A stretch of 64,000 bases of DNA, taken from Hymenobacter ginkgonis (GTDB taxonomy: Bacteria > Bacteroidota > Bacteroidia > Cytophagales > Hymenobacteraceae). The DNA is taken from contig NZ_WQKZ01000001.1 of the NCBI RefSeq assembly GCF_009755225.1, positions 930,001-994,000 of the forward strand, in the 5' to 3' direction. Positions 41,906 to 50,329 of this stretch are shown piece after piece. Positions within the stretch are counted from its first letter, which is position 1; each line of letters opens with the position of its first letter. A program made the position numbers and the translations under genes. The notes under the pieces are model-generated. The model did no database searches. It was not told the DNA's origin and worked only from the letters and a program-made list of their open reading frames with translations.

Positions 41906-42766
41906 TCAGCAAAAGGCGAGGGCTGCTAGCACATCGTCGTGCGCAAACTGATAGGGGACTAAGCTGCGCAGGCGGCTGCTATCAATGAGCTTGCCCCCGC
42001 CGCTGTCGGAGCGGAAAGTGGGGGCGGCCAGGCCGATATGCTGGGCCGCGGCGGGGTAAAATTCGCGCCGGGTGGGGTGCGAGGCTGCACAAACGTTCAG
42101 TGTGTGCCCCCAGATGTTTTGGTTAATGATAGTAGAAAGGACTCCTACAGCGTCGGTGAGATGCAGCAAGTTGACGGGCGCTTCGCCCTGGGGCAAGTCG
42201 CGCCGGCCCGCCAGGAAGCGCCCCGGCGCCCGGTCGGGCCCAATGAGGCCACCCAGGCGCACCACCGTGCTCTGCCACTGGCTATAGCGCGGCACAAAAT
42301 GCCCTTCGGTACGGAGCACATCAGAGGCTGCATCGCGGGTGCTTACGGCATCGGTTTCGTACATGGGCCGAGGCTCATCCGGATACACGCCGGTAGTCGA
42401 CACGAATAGGACGGCTTTGAGCCGCGCGGCGGCCACCGCCCGGTGCACTGGGCGTAGCAACTGGGGGTAGCCCCCAGCCACCGCTGCACGCGGCGGCACA
42501 TTCAAAACCAGTAGGCTGGCCTGTTGCAATAAATGAGTAAGCCGAGCTTCGTCGGCCGAAGAGAATTCGGGTCCTAGCTGTAACAAATGCGGCTCAATAC
42601 CCGCCGCCGCCAGCAAGGGCACTTGGTCGGCCGAGGTCGTAGTGCCTACTACCCGGTAGCCTTGCGCTAGTAAAGCTTTCGCCAATGGTAAGCCCAGCCA
42701 GCCGCAGCCTAAGATAGCCACGGTAGTTGTAGTAGCCGCCGGGTTTGGGGCGAGAGAAACAGACAT
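41906..42766 (-). CDS. NAD(P)-dependent epimerase/dehydratase-like protein (YeeZ type)
   Basis: 286 residues. N-terminal Rossmann motif VAILGCGWLGLPLAKALLAQGY (GCGWLG in place of GxxGxxG), then VVGTTTSADQ, LLVLNVPPRAAVAGGY, VLFVSTTGVYP and VVRLGGLIGPDRAPGRFLAG. This matches the YeeZ-like atypical extended SDR group, which lacks the usual YxxxK active site and has no proven reaction. It is directly upstream of the BaiN-like flavoprotein gene on the same strand, 27 bp apart. Confidence 0.85.
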   Translation of the reverse strand: MSVSLAPNPAATTTTVAILGCGWLGLPLAKALLAQGYRVVGTTTSADQVPLLAAAGIEPHLLQLGPEFSSADEARLTHLLQQASLLVLNVPPRAAVAGGYPQLLRPVHRAVAAARLKAVLFVSTTGVYPDEPRPMYETDAVSTRDAASDVLRTEGHFVPRYSQWQSTVVRLGGLIGPDRAPGRFLAGRRDLPQGEAPVNLLHLTDAVGVLSTIINQNIWGHTLNVCAASHPTRREFYPAAAQHIGLAAPTFRSDSGGGKLIDSSRLRSLVPYQFAHDDVLAALAFC

Positions 42767-42927
42767 AAAAATGGTATTCGAATACTAGTTTGTTATGCTA
42801 AAAGGCTGCAAGTTGCACATAAACTAGGAAAAAGCGCTATGTGCTGACAGATGTTTAAAACAGGTTGCTACTTACCTTCGGGGCATAAATAGTGCCGGAA
42901 CGAAGCTGGCCAGCCACCTCCCCCCTA

Positions 42928-43800
42928 ATGAGTACTCCCTACACCCAACCTATGCTCCGCGACAATGCGTTGGCCGGCAAAACTATCATCGTAACGGGTG
43001 GTGGTACCGGCCTGGGGCGAGCCATGACCACTTATTTCCTGCAATTAGGGGCGAATGTGACTATTACCAGCCGCAAATTCGCTGTACTGGAACAAACAGC
43101 ATCCGAACTGCGCCAGCAGACGGGTGGCCGAGTGCTAGCCGTAGCCTGCGACGTGCGCAAGTACGACGAGGTAGAAGCCATGTTGGCCCGCACGTATGAG
43201 GAGTTTGGGCGCGTTGATGTACTCCTTAATAATGCGGCGGGCAACTTCATTAGCCCTACCGAGCGCTTAAGCCACAAGGCGTTCGACGTAATCGTCGATA
43301 TCGTACTGCGGGGCTCTTACAATTGCACCTTAGCCATTGGCAAGCGCTGGATAGCCGAGCAGCAGCCCGGCACCATCCTCAACATTGTGACCACCTATGC
43401 TTCAGTGGGGTCGGCCTTTGTCGTGCCTTCGGCAGCGGCCAAGGCGGGCGTGCTGGCCATCACGCGCTCGCTGGCGGTAGAGTGGGCTAAATACGGTATT
43501 CGCTCCAATGCCATTGCGCCGGGCCCTTTTCCTACTGAGGGTGCTTGGAGCCGGTTATTTCCCGAGCCCTTAGCCAGCCAACTCGACCCCGCGGCCAGTG
43601 TGCCGCTGCAGCGGGTAGGGCAGTACCAGGAGCTAGCAAACCTGGCGGCCTACCTGGTGTCAGATTTTTCGGCCTACGTCAACGGCGAGGTTATTACCAT
43701 TGACGGTGGCGAGTGGCTAAACGGTGCCGGCGAATTCAACAAATTGGGCGTTCTTACCCCCGCAATGTGGGACCAGATTGAAAAAACCATGCGCCGCTAG
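42928..43800 (+). CDS. 2,4-dienoyl-CoA reductase-like SDR
   Basis: 290 residues from ATG 42928 (MSTPYTQPMLRDNALAGKTI). Cofactor motif TGGGTGLG, DVRKYDEVEAML, LLNNAAGNFISPTERLS and the active-site region TYASVGSAFVVPSAAAKAGVLAIT, in which Lys is kept but the SDR Tyr is absent, as in peroxisomal/mitochondrial 2,4-dienoyl-CoA reductases. NADPH-dependent reduction of 2,4-dienoyl-CoA in unsaturated fatty-acid oxidation is the likely role. Its TAG stop coincides with the end of a MITE-like element. Confidence 0.88.
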   Translation: MSTPYTQPMLRDNALAGKTIIVTGGGTGLGRAMTTYFLQLGANVTITSRKFAVLEQTASELRQQTGGRVLAVACDVRKYDEVEAMLARTYEEFGRVDVLLNNAAGNFISPTERLSHKAFDVIVDIVLRGSYNCTLAIGKRWIAEQQPGTILNIVTTYASVGSAFVVPSAAAKAGVLAITRSLAVEWAKYGIRSNAIAPGPFPTEGAWSRLFPEPLASQLDPAASVPLQRVGQYQELANLAAYLVSDFSAYVNGEVITIDGGEWLNGAGEFNKLGVLTPAMWDQIEKTMRR

Positions 43801-44024
43801 ACCACGGATTACCGAGGATGTTGGCGGATTTTACAGATTTTGTAGACGCCAGAAAGGCCACCCGAATAGGTGGCCTTTTTCGTGGTGTCGATGAATGGCT
43901 TCATCGTCATTTGCTTACCAGCCAGCTATCTACTATCTGCTTATTAATCTTACTGATAGAGCAGTTAAGCGCCGTCCACAACATCCGTGTAATCCGCTAA
44001 CATCCTTGGTAATCCGTGGCCTAG
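43797..44024. mobile_element. MITE-like element, copy 1 (228 bp)
   Basis: Bounded by CTAGACCACGGATTA (43797-43811) and its inverted copy ending TAATCCGTGGCCTAG (44010-44024), one mismatch in 15. Inside are a terminator-like hairpin (AAGGCCACCCGAATAGGTGGCC then T5, near 43855-43880), and a 3' part ending GCCGTCCACA. The CTAG ends contain the TAG stops of both flanking convergent genes. No coding capacity. A second copy lies at 52878-53065. Confidence 0.85.
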
Positions 44025-44899
44025 AGCTTGTAACCTTTATAGCCTTTCTGGAACTCTTCCGCGGGGATAGGTTGGTTAGTGATAACGTTTGAAAACTCGA
44101 AACGCTCGTAAAGCCCGCGGTCATCGTAAACAGTGACCGAAATCGGCAAGAATGATTTTGGGTCTACTAGCACAATGGTGCGCCGAGCATAAGCATTGGG
44201 CACTTGAATGACTTGTCCCTCCGAGAGTTGGCTGCTCGGGCTAAGGTTATTGCGCTCCAAAATGCGGTATTCGCCGCAGCCGTAACGAGCTGCTACCGTA
44301 GCGGGCGTTTCATTCTTCCCCGCTTTGTAGCTTATGTACCGAAACTGCGGGTAATCGGAGCGCAACACGTAGCAAGCGCGCCGCTGCGTCGTGCTATCGC
44401 CTACGTAGCGAAAAGAACGATTAAACGATTTATCGAGCAATTTATCAGAGCCCTCCAGCAAGTCAGAGATGGTGCCGAAACCTATTTGCAAAGCTGTATG
44501 GTGCTGGTCGCGGCGCATCAGCGCACCCTTAGGGTCTAGGCTGAGCGTGATATAAGGAAACGCGGCTGGGTATACCCAGGCATCGCCATTGTTTTGCCCC
44601 GTTACATACAATACTTCAACACCTTTCTGATTCTTCAAATAAATCTGCAAAGGCTTTGTAATCACCTTTATAGTCGATACCGCAGGTATGTATTTATTGC
44701 CAATGCGTTCTCGGGCATCTACCACCGCACGCAGTGTCTTCAGATTGCTGATAGCCGCAGTTAAGCGCGTTATTAATTGTGAAGTCGTTAGGGTGCTTGG
44801 CGTAGGTTGCTGGCTTAATGGGGGCTGCGCCAGTAATAAACTACTTGGTAAAACAACGGCAGAAATAAGCCGCGCAAAAGGAATTAAACGAAAAAGCAT
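44021..44899 (-). CDS. Exported DUF1571 protein with LysM-like segment
   Basis: 292 residues. The N-terminus MLFRLIPFARLISAVVLPSS is a signal peptide. The body shows the DUF1571 pattern (LRAVVDARERIGNKYIPAVSTIKVITKP, VLYVTGQNNGDAWVYP, ARRTIVLVDPKSFLPISVTVYDDRGLYERFEF). In the middle, NETPATVAARYGCGEYRILE-to-EGQVIQVP reads like a LysM peptidoglycan-binding motif. DUF1571 proteins are related to lipoprotein-carrier-like folds; function unknown. The stop codon TAG is provided by the end of MITE copy 1. Confidence 0.82.
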   Translation of the reverse strand: MLFRLIPFARLISAVVLPSSLLLAQPPLSQQPTPSTLTTSQLITRLTAAISNLKTLRAVVDARERIGNKYIPAVSTIKVITKPLQIYLKNQKGVEVLYVTGQNNGDAWVYPAAFPYITLSLDPKGALMRRDQHHTALQIGFGTISDLLEGSDKLLDKSFNRSFRYVGDSTTQRRACYVLRSDYPQFRYISYKAGKNETPATVAARYGCGEYRILERNNLSPSSQLSEGQVIQVPNAYARRTIVLVDPKSFLPISVTVYDDRGLYERFEFSNVITNQPIPAEEFQKGYKGYKL

Positions 44900-45074
44900 G
44901 CGCAGAAAAAACGGCAGTTGAAATACGTTATTGATAACGTAGTAAAAGTGGAAAGTATGAACCCGCCATTTCAGCTGGGTTTAGCGTTTGGCAAATGCTA
45001 CTGCGTAGTAGCTAAAATGCCCAAGCACGAATTATAAATCGGTGCTAGGGCATTGTAAGCTGTAGAGGAAGTGA

Positions 45075-45569
45075 TTATGAATGGCCAAGCTCAGCCAGCG
45101 CAGGCAACGAAGCGTCCCCTTGAGCAGGGGTAGTAGGCAAAACAGAGATGGCCATTGATTGCTCCCATGCACGGAAGCGCGTTATCTCCCCATGAAACTT
45201 ACCTACAAACCAACTTACCAAGCTCAAATCATCCAGAAGTCCCACTAATGGAATAAAGTCAGGAATCAAATCAATAGGTGATAATACGTAAAGAAGAACA
45301 GCTAAGCCCGAAACAACCGTGCTGGTCTGGATTTCTCGGTAGCTACCATTGGCATAACTGCGTACCAGCCGCACCAAAGTAAGCGCTACGTCGAACAGTT
45401 GCTTGAACTTATTATCCTTGCTTTTTTCATCCGCTAGTTTATCAGCGGTTTCATTAAGAACGGTAATTATTTTGAATGGCCGACCCAGCAACCGAGTTGC
45501 CCGATTGACGAACAGGTTGAAAACAGCGTTTTTGGATATTTGCAGGCCGCGCTGAGCAAGAGTAGGCAT
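45075..45569 (-). CDS. YkvA-family (DUF1232) protein
   Basis: 164 residues. The diagnostic segment LLYVLSPIDLIPDFIPLVGLLDDLSL lies near residues 93-118, within a hydrophobic helical hairpin. The N-terminal part is basic and helical. DUF1232 proteins are small membrane-associated proteins of unknown function. It lies downstream of the amide-ligase-type cluster on the same strand, 61 bp after the ATP-grasp-like gene stop, but nothing in its sequence ties it to that cluster. Confidence 0.88.
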   Translation of the reverse strand: MPTLAQRGLQISKNAVFNLFVNRATRLLGRPFKIITVLNETADKLADEKSKDNKFKQLFDVALTLVRLVRSYANGSYREIQTSTVVSGLAVLLYVLSPIDLIPDFIPLVGLLDDLSLVSWFVGKFHGEITRFRAWEQSMAISVLPTTPAQGDASLPALAELGHS

Positions 45570-45630
45570 AGGAAACTGGAAAAGTCAATAGCTGCCTATT
45601 ACGCAAGCCTGCCCGCTTTAGTTTAAAGGG

Positions 45631-46821
45631 CTACACCTCGAAGAGAGGGGTAGTGCCGCCAACCCAATCCTTGTTTTTATTGAAATCAACCCCAATCATT
45701 TCACCGCGGCTCAAGCGAGCCAGACCAGCTAATAATTTAGGTTGGGCAGCCGTTTTTTGCCAGGTGTACAGCAATCGTATTTCGCATTTAACGAGGCCAT
45801 CGGGCGATTGCACAACGGGCTCATACTGCACTTTGCGTTGTAGTAAATAATTATGCTTGTCCGGCAATGCATCTAATTCTGCCGCTGTGATGTGAAGCTT
45901 GACGCCTGCCCCGGCAAACGAGAAAAGCGGTTTAAGGACATAATTCTCCAGGTCGGCAGGATAGTGTTCCAGCGTATGCAAATAGTAGCTTGGAGGCGCA
46001 AACTGACTCTTTATTAAGGGCAAAGTATACTTGCTGATGCGGAAAAACCAGTTAGGGTGCCCTACCCATTCCACATCAACGTCATCAATTAAATTAAACT
46101 CGGGATGTAGGTCGGGATAACGCGCTAATTCGTCAAAAATGATGCGGTTATAAATTCGTTTAATTTGAATTTCACGGCCGTCTTTCTCATAAAATAATTG
46201 CCTGCCCCGCTTGCGTACATCCGGGAGCGACACCGCCTCGATGCCCCAGTATTTTTTAGATAATTTAAAATCAATCCGCGTCTTTTGCTGCTCTGGAAAA
46301 AGCTCCAGCAAAATAACATTTTCAGGGTTTTCGTTTCCAATAATTAACTCTTTGAGCTCCGCCAAATACTGGCTTTCATTTGCTACTTCTAAGAAGGGAG
46401 AAACAGAATCGGCAATGGGATAATGCTGGGCAAATACACCAGGCAAGTAAGCCTGAAAAGCATAAAGCGAGGGGAACCCCTGCATCTCAATGAGCTGTGG
46501 TTCCAATTCACCCGCAGCATTGCGGCACACGGCGAAGTCAAAGGTTAAAAATTCAGCGTGCGCGTCCTCATTTGGTACCCGTTGACCGGGAGGAATAGCA
46601 TTCTGGGTTAATTGCTTAAAATCAGGCTGCTGTAAAACAGCAATAATATCCTGGCCAGCGCGAACTAGTTTGTCACGCAATGCGGCTGGCACAAATACTG
46701 GGGTTTCAGCTACCCGAAAGTCCAGTTGACCGGGCAATTCCTGGTCAATGGCCGCCAACATGTGCTGATAGCTAGTGGGCGTAAAGGCGGCGTTGAAAAG
46801 CTGGCGCGGGGCAGGAATCAT
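45631..46821 (-). CDS. Divergent ATP-grasp-like protein of unknown function
   Basis: 396 residues from ATG 46821 (MIPAPRQLFNAAFTPTSYQH). I recognise no named family. The C-terminal half looks like an ATP-grasp core: NYVLKPLFSFAGAGVKL (ATP Lys and Gly-rich loop), NYLLQRKVQYEPVV (hinge), VKCEIRLLYTW and GLARLSRGEMIGVDFNKNKDW, giving acidic and Asn metal-ligand candidates. N-terminal half: FLTFDFAVC and PQLIEMQGFPSLYAFQ. It lies on the same strand as the amidotransferase, GCS2 ligase and ATP-grasp genes, but a terminator stands 20 bp before its ATG. Carboxylate-amine or -thiol ligase activity is an inference. Confidence 0.65.
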   Translation of the reverse strand: MIPAPRQLFNAAFTPTSYQHMLAAIDQELPGQLDFRVAETPVFVPAALRDKLVRAGQDIIAVLQQPDFKQLTQNAIPPGQRVPNEDAHAEFLTFDFAVCRNAAGELEPQLIEMQGFPSLYAFQAYLPGVFAQHYPIADSVSPFLEVANESQYLAELKELIIGNENPENVILLELFPEQQKTRIDFKLSKKYWGIEAVSLPDVRKRGRQLFYEKDGREIQIKRIYNRIIFDELARYPDLHPEFNLIDDVDVEWVGHPNWFFRISKYTLPLIKSQFAPPSYYLHTLEHYPADLENYVLKPLFSFAGAGVKLHITAAELDALPDKHNYLLQRKVQYEPVVQSPDGLVKCEIRLLYTWQKTAAQPKLLAGLARLSRGEMIGVDFNKNKDWVGGTTPLFEV

Positions 46822-46840
46822 AGAGGAAAAAGCTATGGAT

Positions 46841-46872
46841 AAAAAAAGGCGCGAACCAGTTTGATTCGCGCC
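46841..46872 (-). terminator. Terminator between amidotransferase and ATP-grasp-like gene
   Basis: GGCGCGAA (46848-46855) with TTCGCGCC (46865-46872), followed on the minus strand by T7 (A-run 46841-46847). It sits 20 bp before the downstream ATG at 46821, so it is either a terminator or an attenuator. Confidence 0.88.
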
Positions 46873-46909
46873 AATTAATTTCAAAATTCAGTTCAACACG
46901 GGTGCTTGA

Positions 46910-47734
46910 CTAAGCCAAAACCGGTTCGCCCAACTCCGCAAGTGCGCGGCGCAAAAAGGTGGGCACAATAATCGACTCGGTTAATTCAATGGTAGTAGGG
47001 TCGCTGAGTAGACGCACCATTTCGTGGTATTTGTCTTCTCCGTAGGCGGTAACGACTTGCTGCTTACGCTCATCGGTGAGCATATAGCGTAGCATGCCTT
47101 CGCCGTCCGCTTCGGGATGAAACTGCGTGCCGACAACTTCATCGGAAAAGCGCAGGGCCATAATGGCGCGAGCCAGTGGAATATGCGGGCGTTCCTTCTC
47201 CAGGCACAGCACCTCGATACCGAGTTCCGTTAAGCGAGCAGGCTGCAAATCGGTAAGCTGATAATCGCGGGAGTCTACAGCAAAAAAAGGCTCTGGGAGC
47301 TGTGCAAAAACCGGGTCGTTGTGGCCAGGACCAGTCAAATGCACGGGTAAAACCCCGAAGGAAGTGGATTTACGCTTACTCACTTCGCCGATACTTAAAT
47401 GCCGGCTTACTAACTGGAAAGAATGGCAAATGAGCAATAGATGCTTTTTGCGCTCGGCAACTTTGTTGTGGGCGAAAAGCGCATCTATAAACTGGAAATA
47501 GGGCAGCTCCCAGGCTTCGCTAGAGGGTAGGGGGCTGCCTGGGCCGCCGCTCGAAATATAAATATCATACTCCAGGCCAGGTAGTTCAGTATTGGCCCGT
47601 ACGTTGAATGTATCGATGGCAAAATTTACTTGATTGCTTACTTCAGCGCGGCGTAATAATTGGCGGATGCAACGCATTCCCTCGTTGGGGAAGTTGTTAT
47701 ACATATCCAAAATAGCTACTCGAAATGTACTCAT
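46910..47734 (-). CDS. Class I glutamine amidotransferase-like protein
   Basis: 274 residues. Triad-type GATase: nucleophile Cys103 in LLICHSFQLVSRHL, and His206/Glu208 in VGTQFHPEADGEGM. SSGGPGSPL forms the oxyanion strand. The nucleophile elbow is CHSFQ rather than the usual C(L/F)G(M/H)Q, so it is divergent. It could release ammonia from glutamine for a neighbouring ligase, or hydrolyse a gamma-glutamyl amide. The extra C-terminal ~70 residues (from ERKQQVVTAYGEDKYHEMVR) are family-specific. It lies 85 bp downstream of the GCS2 gene. Confidence 0.82.
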   Translation of the reverse strand: MSTFRVAILDMYNNFPNEGMRCIRQLLRRAEVSNQVNFAIDTFNVRANTELPGLEYDIYISSGGPGSPLPSSEAWELPYFQFIDALFAHNKVAERKKHLLLICHSFQLVSRHLSIGEVSKRKSTSFGVLPVHLTGPGHNDPVFAQLPEPFFAVDSRDYQLTDLQPARLTELGIEVLCLEKERPHIPLARAIMALRFSDEVVGTQFHPEADGEGMLRYMLTDERKQQVVTAYGEDKYHEMVRLLSDPTTIELTESIIVPTFLRRALAELGEPVLA

Positions 47735-47819
47735 AATTATATAGATGGCACTAGTGTTTTATGGGTTTTTTACTAAAAACAAGGCGTAAAAATACGAATA
47801 AATTTCTAAGCATCAGTGG

Positions 47820-48923
47820 TTAAAGTCCGTGCGTTGTCTCGCTCAGAATATAATCCACCACTTTAGTTAAATCGCCGGTTTCGTGGAATACTGCCAGCTG
47901 CCGGTCGGCACCGGTGCCCATTTCCAGCATCTTTAGTACGTATTCTACCTCGTGGCGGCTACCTAAGTCGTCAAGTACATCATCAACAAAATCGAGCAGT
48001 TCTAATATTAATTGGCGAGCCGGTTTTTCTTCCTGCGAGCCAAAATCAATCAGACTTCCATCGATGCCGTAGCGCGCGGCGCGCCACTTGTTTTCCTTAA
48101 TAAGAGCGCTGCGGTAAAGCCGAAAGTTAAGATTTTGGCACTTCAGCTTGTAGATTTTTGCCACGAGGGCTTGCATAACTGCTGCTACTGCAATGGTTTC
48201 GTCGGAGCGCATCATCATGTCGCAAATGCGGTATTCGATAGTATCAAAAAACGGGTGTAGACGCAAATCCCACCAGATTTTCTTGCCATTATCGATGCAG
48301 CCAGTTTTGATGAGCAGCGCAATGAATTCGTCGTAATCAGAAGCACTCGTAAAATACCCGGGAATGCCCGTGCGCGGAAACCGCTCAAAAACCTTGGTTC
48401 TAAAAGACTTATAGCCAGTTTCGCGGCCTTCCCAAAAAGGGGAGTTAGTGCTCAAGGCAAATAGGTGGGGTAGGAAATACCGCAGCGCATTCATCATATA
48501 CACGCCCAAGTCGCGGTTCTCGATGCCAATGTGCACGTGCATTCCAAAAACGAGGTTCGAGCGCGCCGCCTCCTGCAATTCTTCCACGATTTTATCGTAG
48601 CGTGCGTCGGGCGTAATGGGTTGGTCTTGCCAGCGTGAGAATGGATGCGTGCCCGCCGCCGCAATTTTCAACCCCACTCGGTCGGCCAGCTCAATAACTT
48701 GGCGGCGCAGGTGCACCACTTCGGTACGGGCCTCGTCAATATTTTTGCAGATGATGGTGCCTACCTCTACTACCGACTCGTGCATTTCGGCTTTCACCTG
48801 CTCGTGCAACGTTATTTTGCCATCTTCCACAATTTTCGACATGTGCGAGCGCAAGTCACGCGTGACGGGGTCGATGGTTTGAAATTCTTCTTCGATTCCG
48901 AGGGTGAAAACTGGCCGGGGCAT
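47820..48923 (-). CDS. GCS2-type carboxylate-amine ligase (YbdK-like)
   Basis: 367 residues. Opening FTLGIEEEFQTIDPVTRDLR carries the Glu-rich metal-binding motif of glutamate-cysteine ligase family 2. AEMHESVVEVGT, FGMHVHIGIEN and WWDLRLHPFFDTIEYRICDM are further hallmarks. It joins a carboxylate to an amine with ATP; E. coli YbdK has weak glutamate-cysteine ligase activity, but the true substrates of most members are unknown. Neighbouring ATP-grasp and GATase genes suggest a multi-step amide synthesis. It starts 135 bp after the ATP-grasp gene, past a terminator-like hairpin. Confidence 0.92.
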   Translation of the reverse strand: MPRPVFTLGIEEEFQTIDPVTRDLRSHMSKIVEDGKITLHEQVKAEMHESVVEVGTIICKNIDEARTEVVHLRRQVIELADRVGLKIAAAGTHPFSRWQDQPITPDARYDKIVEELQEAARSNLVFGMHVHIGIENRDLGVYMMNALRYFLPHLFALSTNSPFWEGRETGYKSFRTKVFERFPRTGIPGYFTSASDYDEFIALLIKTGCIDNGKKIWWDLRLHPFFDTIEYRICDMMMRSDETIAVAAVMQALVAKIYKLKCQNLNFRLYRSALIKENKWRAARYGIDGSLIDFGSQEEKPARQLILELLDFVDDVLDDLGSRHEVEYVLKMLEMGTGADRQLAVFHETGDLTKVVDYILSETTHGL

Positions 48924-48985
48924 AGCTAGGAAGCGGCTAAAAGTGAGGGAAAGGACCCTTGGAGATTGAAAGGTAGAAGGTTGCT

Positions 48986-49023
48986 AAAAAATAGGGCCAC
49001 CACCATGTAGCGATGGCAGCCCT
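48986..49023 (-). terminator. Terminator-like hairpin after ATP-grasp gene
   Basis: AGGGC/GCCCT (48993-48997 with 49019-49023) with inner CCAT/ATGG (49003-49006 with 49013-49016), then T6 on the minus strand. It is weaker than the one at 46841. Confidence 0.6.
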
Positions 49024-49057
49024 ACCTTTTTAACGTTACTGATAGCGCCGGTAGGCG

Positions 49058-50248
49058 CTATTTTTTAGCTGCTGGCTTTTTTGGCTTGGCCGGTGCATCG
49101 GCAGCCGGAGCGGCTTTGGTAACCTTGGCTTTGGCTGCTGGTTTGGGCGTTTCCCCCTCGGGGGCAACGGGGGTAGGGGCCGCTGATTTTTTAGGGGCAG
49201 CGGCCTTTTTGGCTGGTGCAGGCGGGTTGGCGCCCAAGTCGTTGGTTTCGTGCACGGGCGTGCCCACTTCTACTGCGCCATCAGACGAGGCAATGGCAGT
49301 TTGGCCAGCCGACTTCTGCACGAAAGTGCCCCAGGTGAGGTTGTCGCGGCCGGGCTGCTGCGCCTGGGCGCGCTCGATGGCCAAGTTGGCGGCGTGCTCG
49401 ACTACCCACTCAAAATTTTCGGGGCCTACCGAGTTGATGTCGGCATCGGGGGCGGGGTTGCCAAAATCGATGGCGATTGGAATACCGTCGCGCACAGCAA
49501 ACTCCACCGTATTAAAGTCATAACCCAGGCCTTGGCACAAGCGTAGTACGTAATCCTTGATGGTAGCCAGCAGCTTTTCGCCTTCTTCGCCCTGCGTTTT
49601 CATCTCGGTTTGGTAGCGCTGGTGCGGGGCGTTGCGCGGCTCGTAGGGCATGATGAGCACATCTTTGCCACCGAGGCAGTAGCAGCGGAAGTAGTCTGTG
49701 AAATCGACGGCTTCCTGGTACAGCATCACGAGCTGGCCGGTTTCGTCGTAGGCGCGCCACGCTTCGTCGGGGTTATCAACTTTGTACACGCTTTTCCAGC
49801 CGCCACCCGCGTGGGGCTTCATGAAGGCTGGAAAGCCGATTTTCTCAAAGGCTTTGTGCCAGTCGAACATGGCTAGGTTGCGAAACGAGTTTTCGCTGGT
49901 GTCGTCGGGGCGGGCCTTGCTGGGCAGTAGCAACGTTTTGGGCACCGGTACGCCTAGCTGCACTGCCAGGGCATTGTTAAAAAATTTTTCGTCGGCGCTC
50001 CACCAAAATGGATTGTTGATGACGGCGGTACCCGTGAGGGCGGCGTTTTTGAGGTAGGCCCGGTAAAAGGGCACATCTTGCGAAATGCGGTCGATGATAA
50101 CGGCGTAGTCGGTGGCTACGGCCTGCTCGACTTCCTCGATTCTAACAAACTCAGCGGTGATGCCGTCGACGGCTTTCTGATTAACACGGTCCACGAAGGC
50201 TTGGGGGAACGTGTTTTCCTGGCCGAATAAAATGCCGATTTTTTTCAT
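49058..50248 (-). CDS. ATP-grasp ligase with histone-H1-like basic tail
   Basis: 396 residues from ATG 50248 (MKKIGILFGQENTFPQAFVD). Residues 1 to ~300 are a RimK/D-Ala-D-Ala-ligase-like ATP-grasp enzyme: KIGFPAFMKPHAGGGWKSVYKV (ATP Lys and Gly loop), LVMLYQEAVDFTDYFRCYCLGG, and metal ligands in NTVEFAVRDGIPIAIDFGNPAPD (Glu and Asp/Asn). The last ~53 residues are almost only Ala, Lys and Pro (AKKAAAPKKSAAPTP ... KPKKPAAKK), like histone H1 or AlgP tails, and unlike any ATP-grasp enzyme I know. Esterase (82 bp upstream) and GCS2 (downstream) genes share its strand. Confidence 0.88.
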   Translation of the reverse strand: MKKIGILFGQENTFPQAFVDRVNQKAVDGITAEFVRIEEVEQAVATDYAVIIDRISQDVPFYRAYLKNAALTGTAVINNPFWWSADEKFFNNALAVQLGVPVPKTLLLPSKARPDDTSENSFRNLAMFDWHKAFEKIGFPAFMKPHAGGGWKSVYKVDNPDEAWRAYDETGQLVMLYQEAVDFTDYFRCYCLGGKDVLIMPYEPRNAPHQRYQTEMKTQGEEGEKLLATIKDYVLRLCQGLGYDFNTVEFAVRDGIPIAIDFGNPAPDADINSVGPENFEWVVEHAANLAIERAQAQQPGRDNLTWGTFVQKSAGQTAIASSDGAVEVGTPVHETNDLGANPPAPAKKAAAPKKSAAPTPVAPEGETPKPAAKAKVTKAAPAADAPAKPKKPAAKK

Positions 50249-50329
50249 GAGAAAGAGGAGGGTGAGTGCTAAGGAGTTGGGAGGGGGTAGGGGAACCGTC
50301 GAAGTAGTCAACTTCTACGAATAAATCTA

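Noticed and set aside
45631..50248. Reading the ligase genes as a normal glutathione pathway
   Set aside because: GCS2-type proteins are not true GshA, no GshB-like gene is present, and the two esterases and the GATase have no place in glutathione synthesis.
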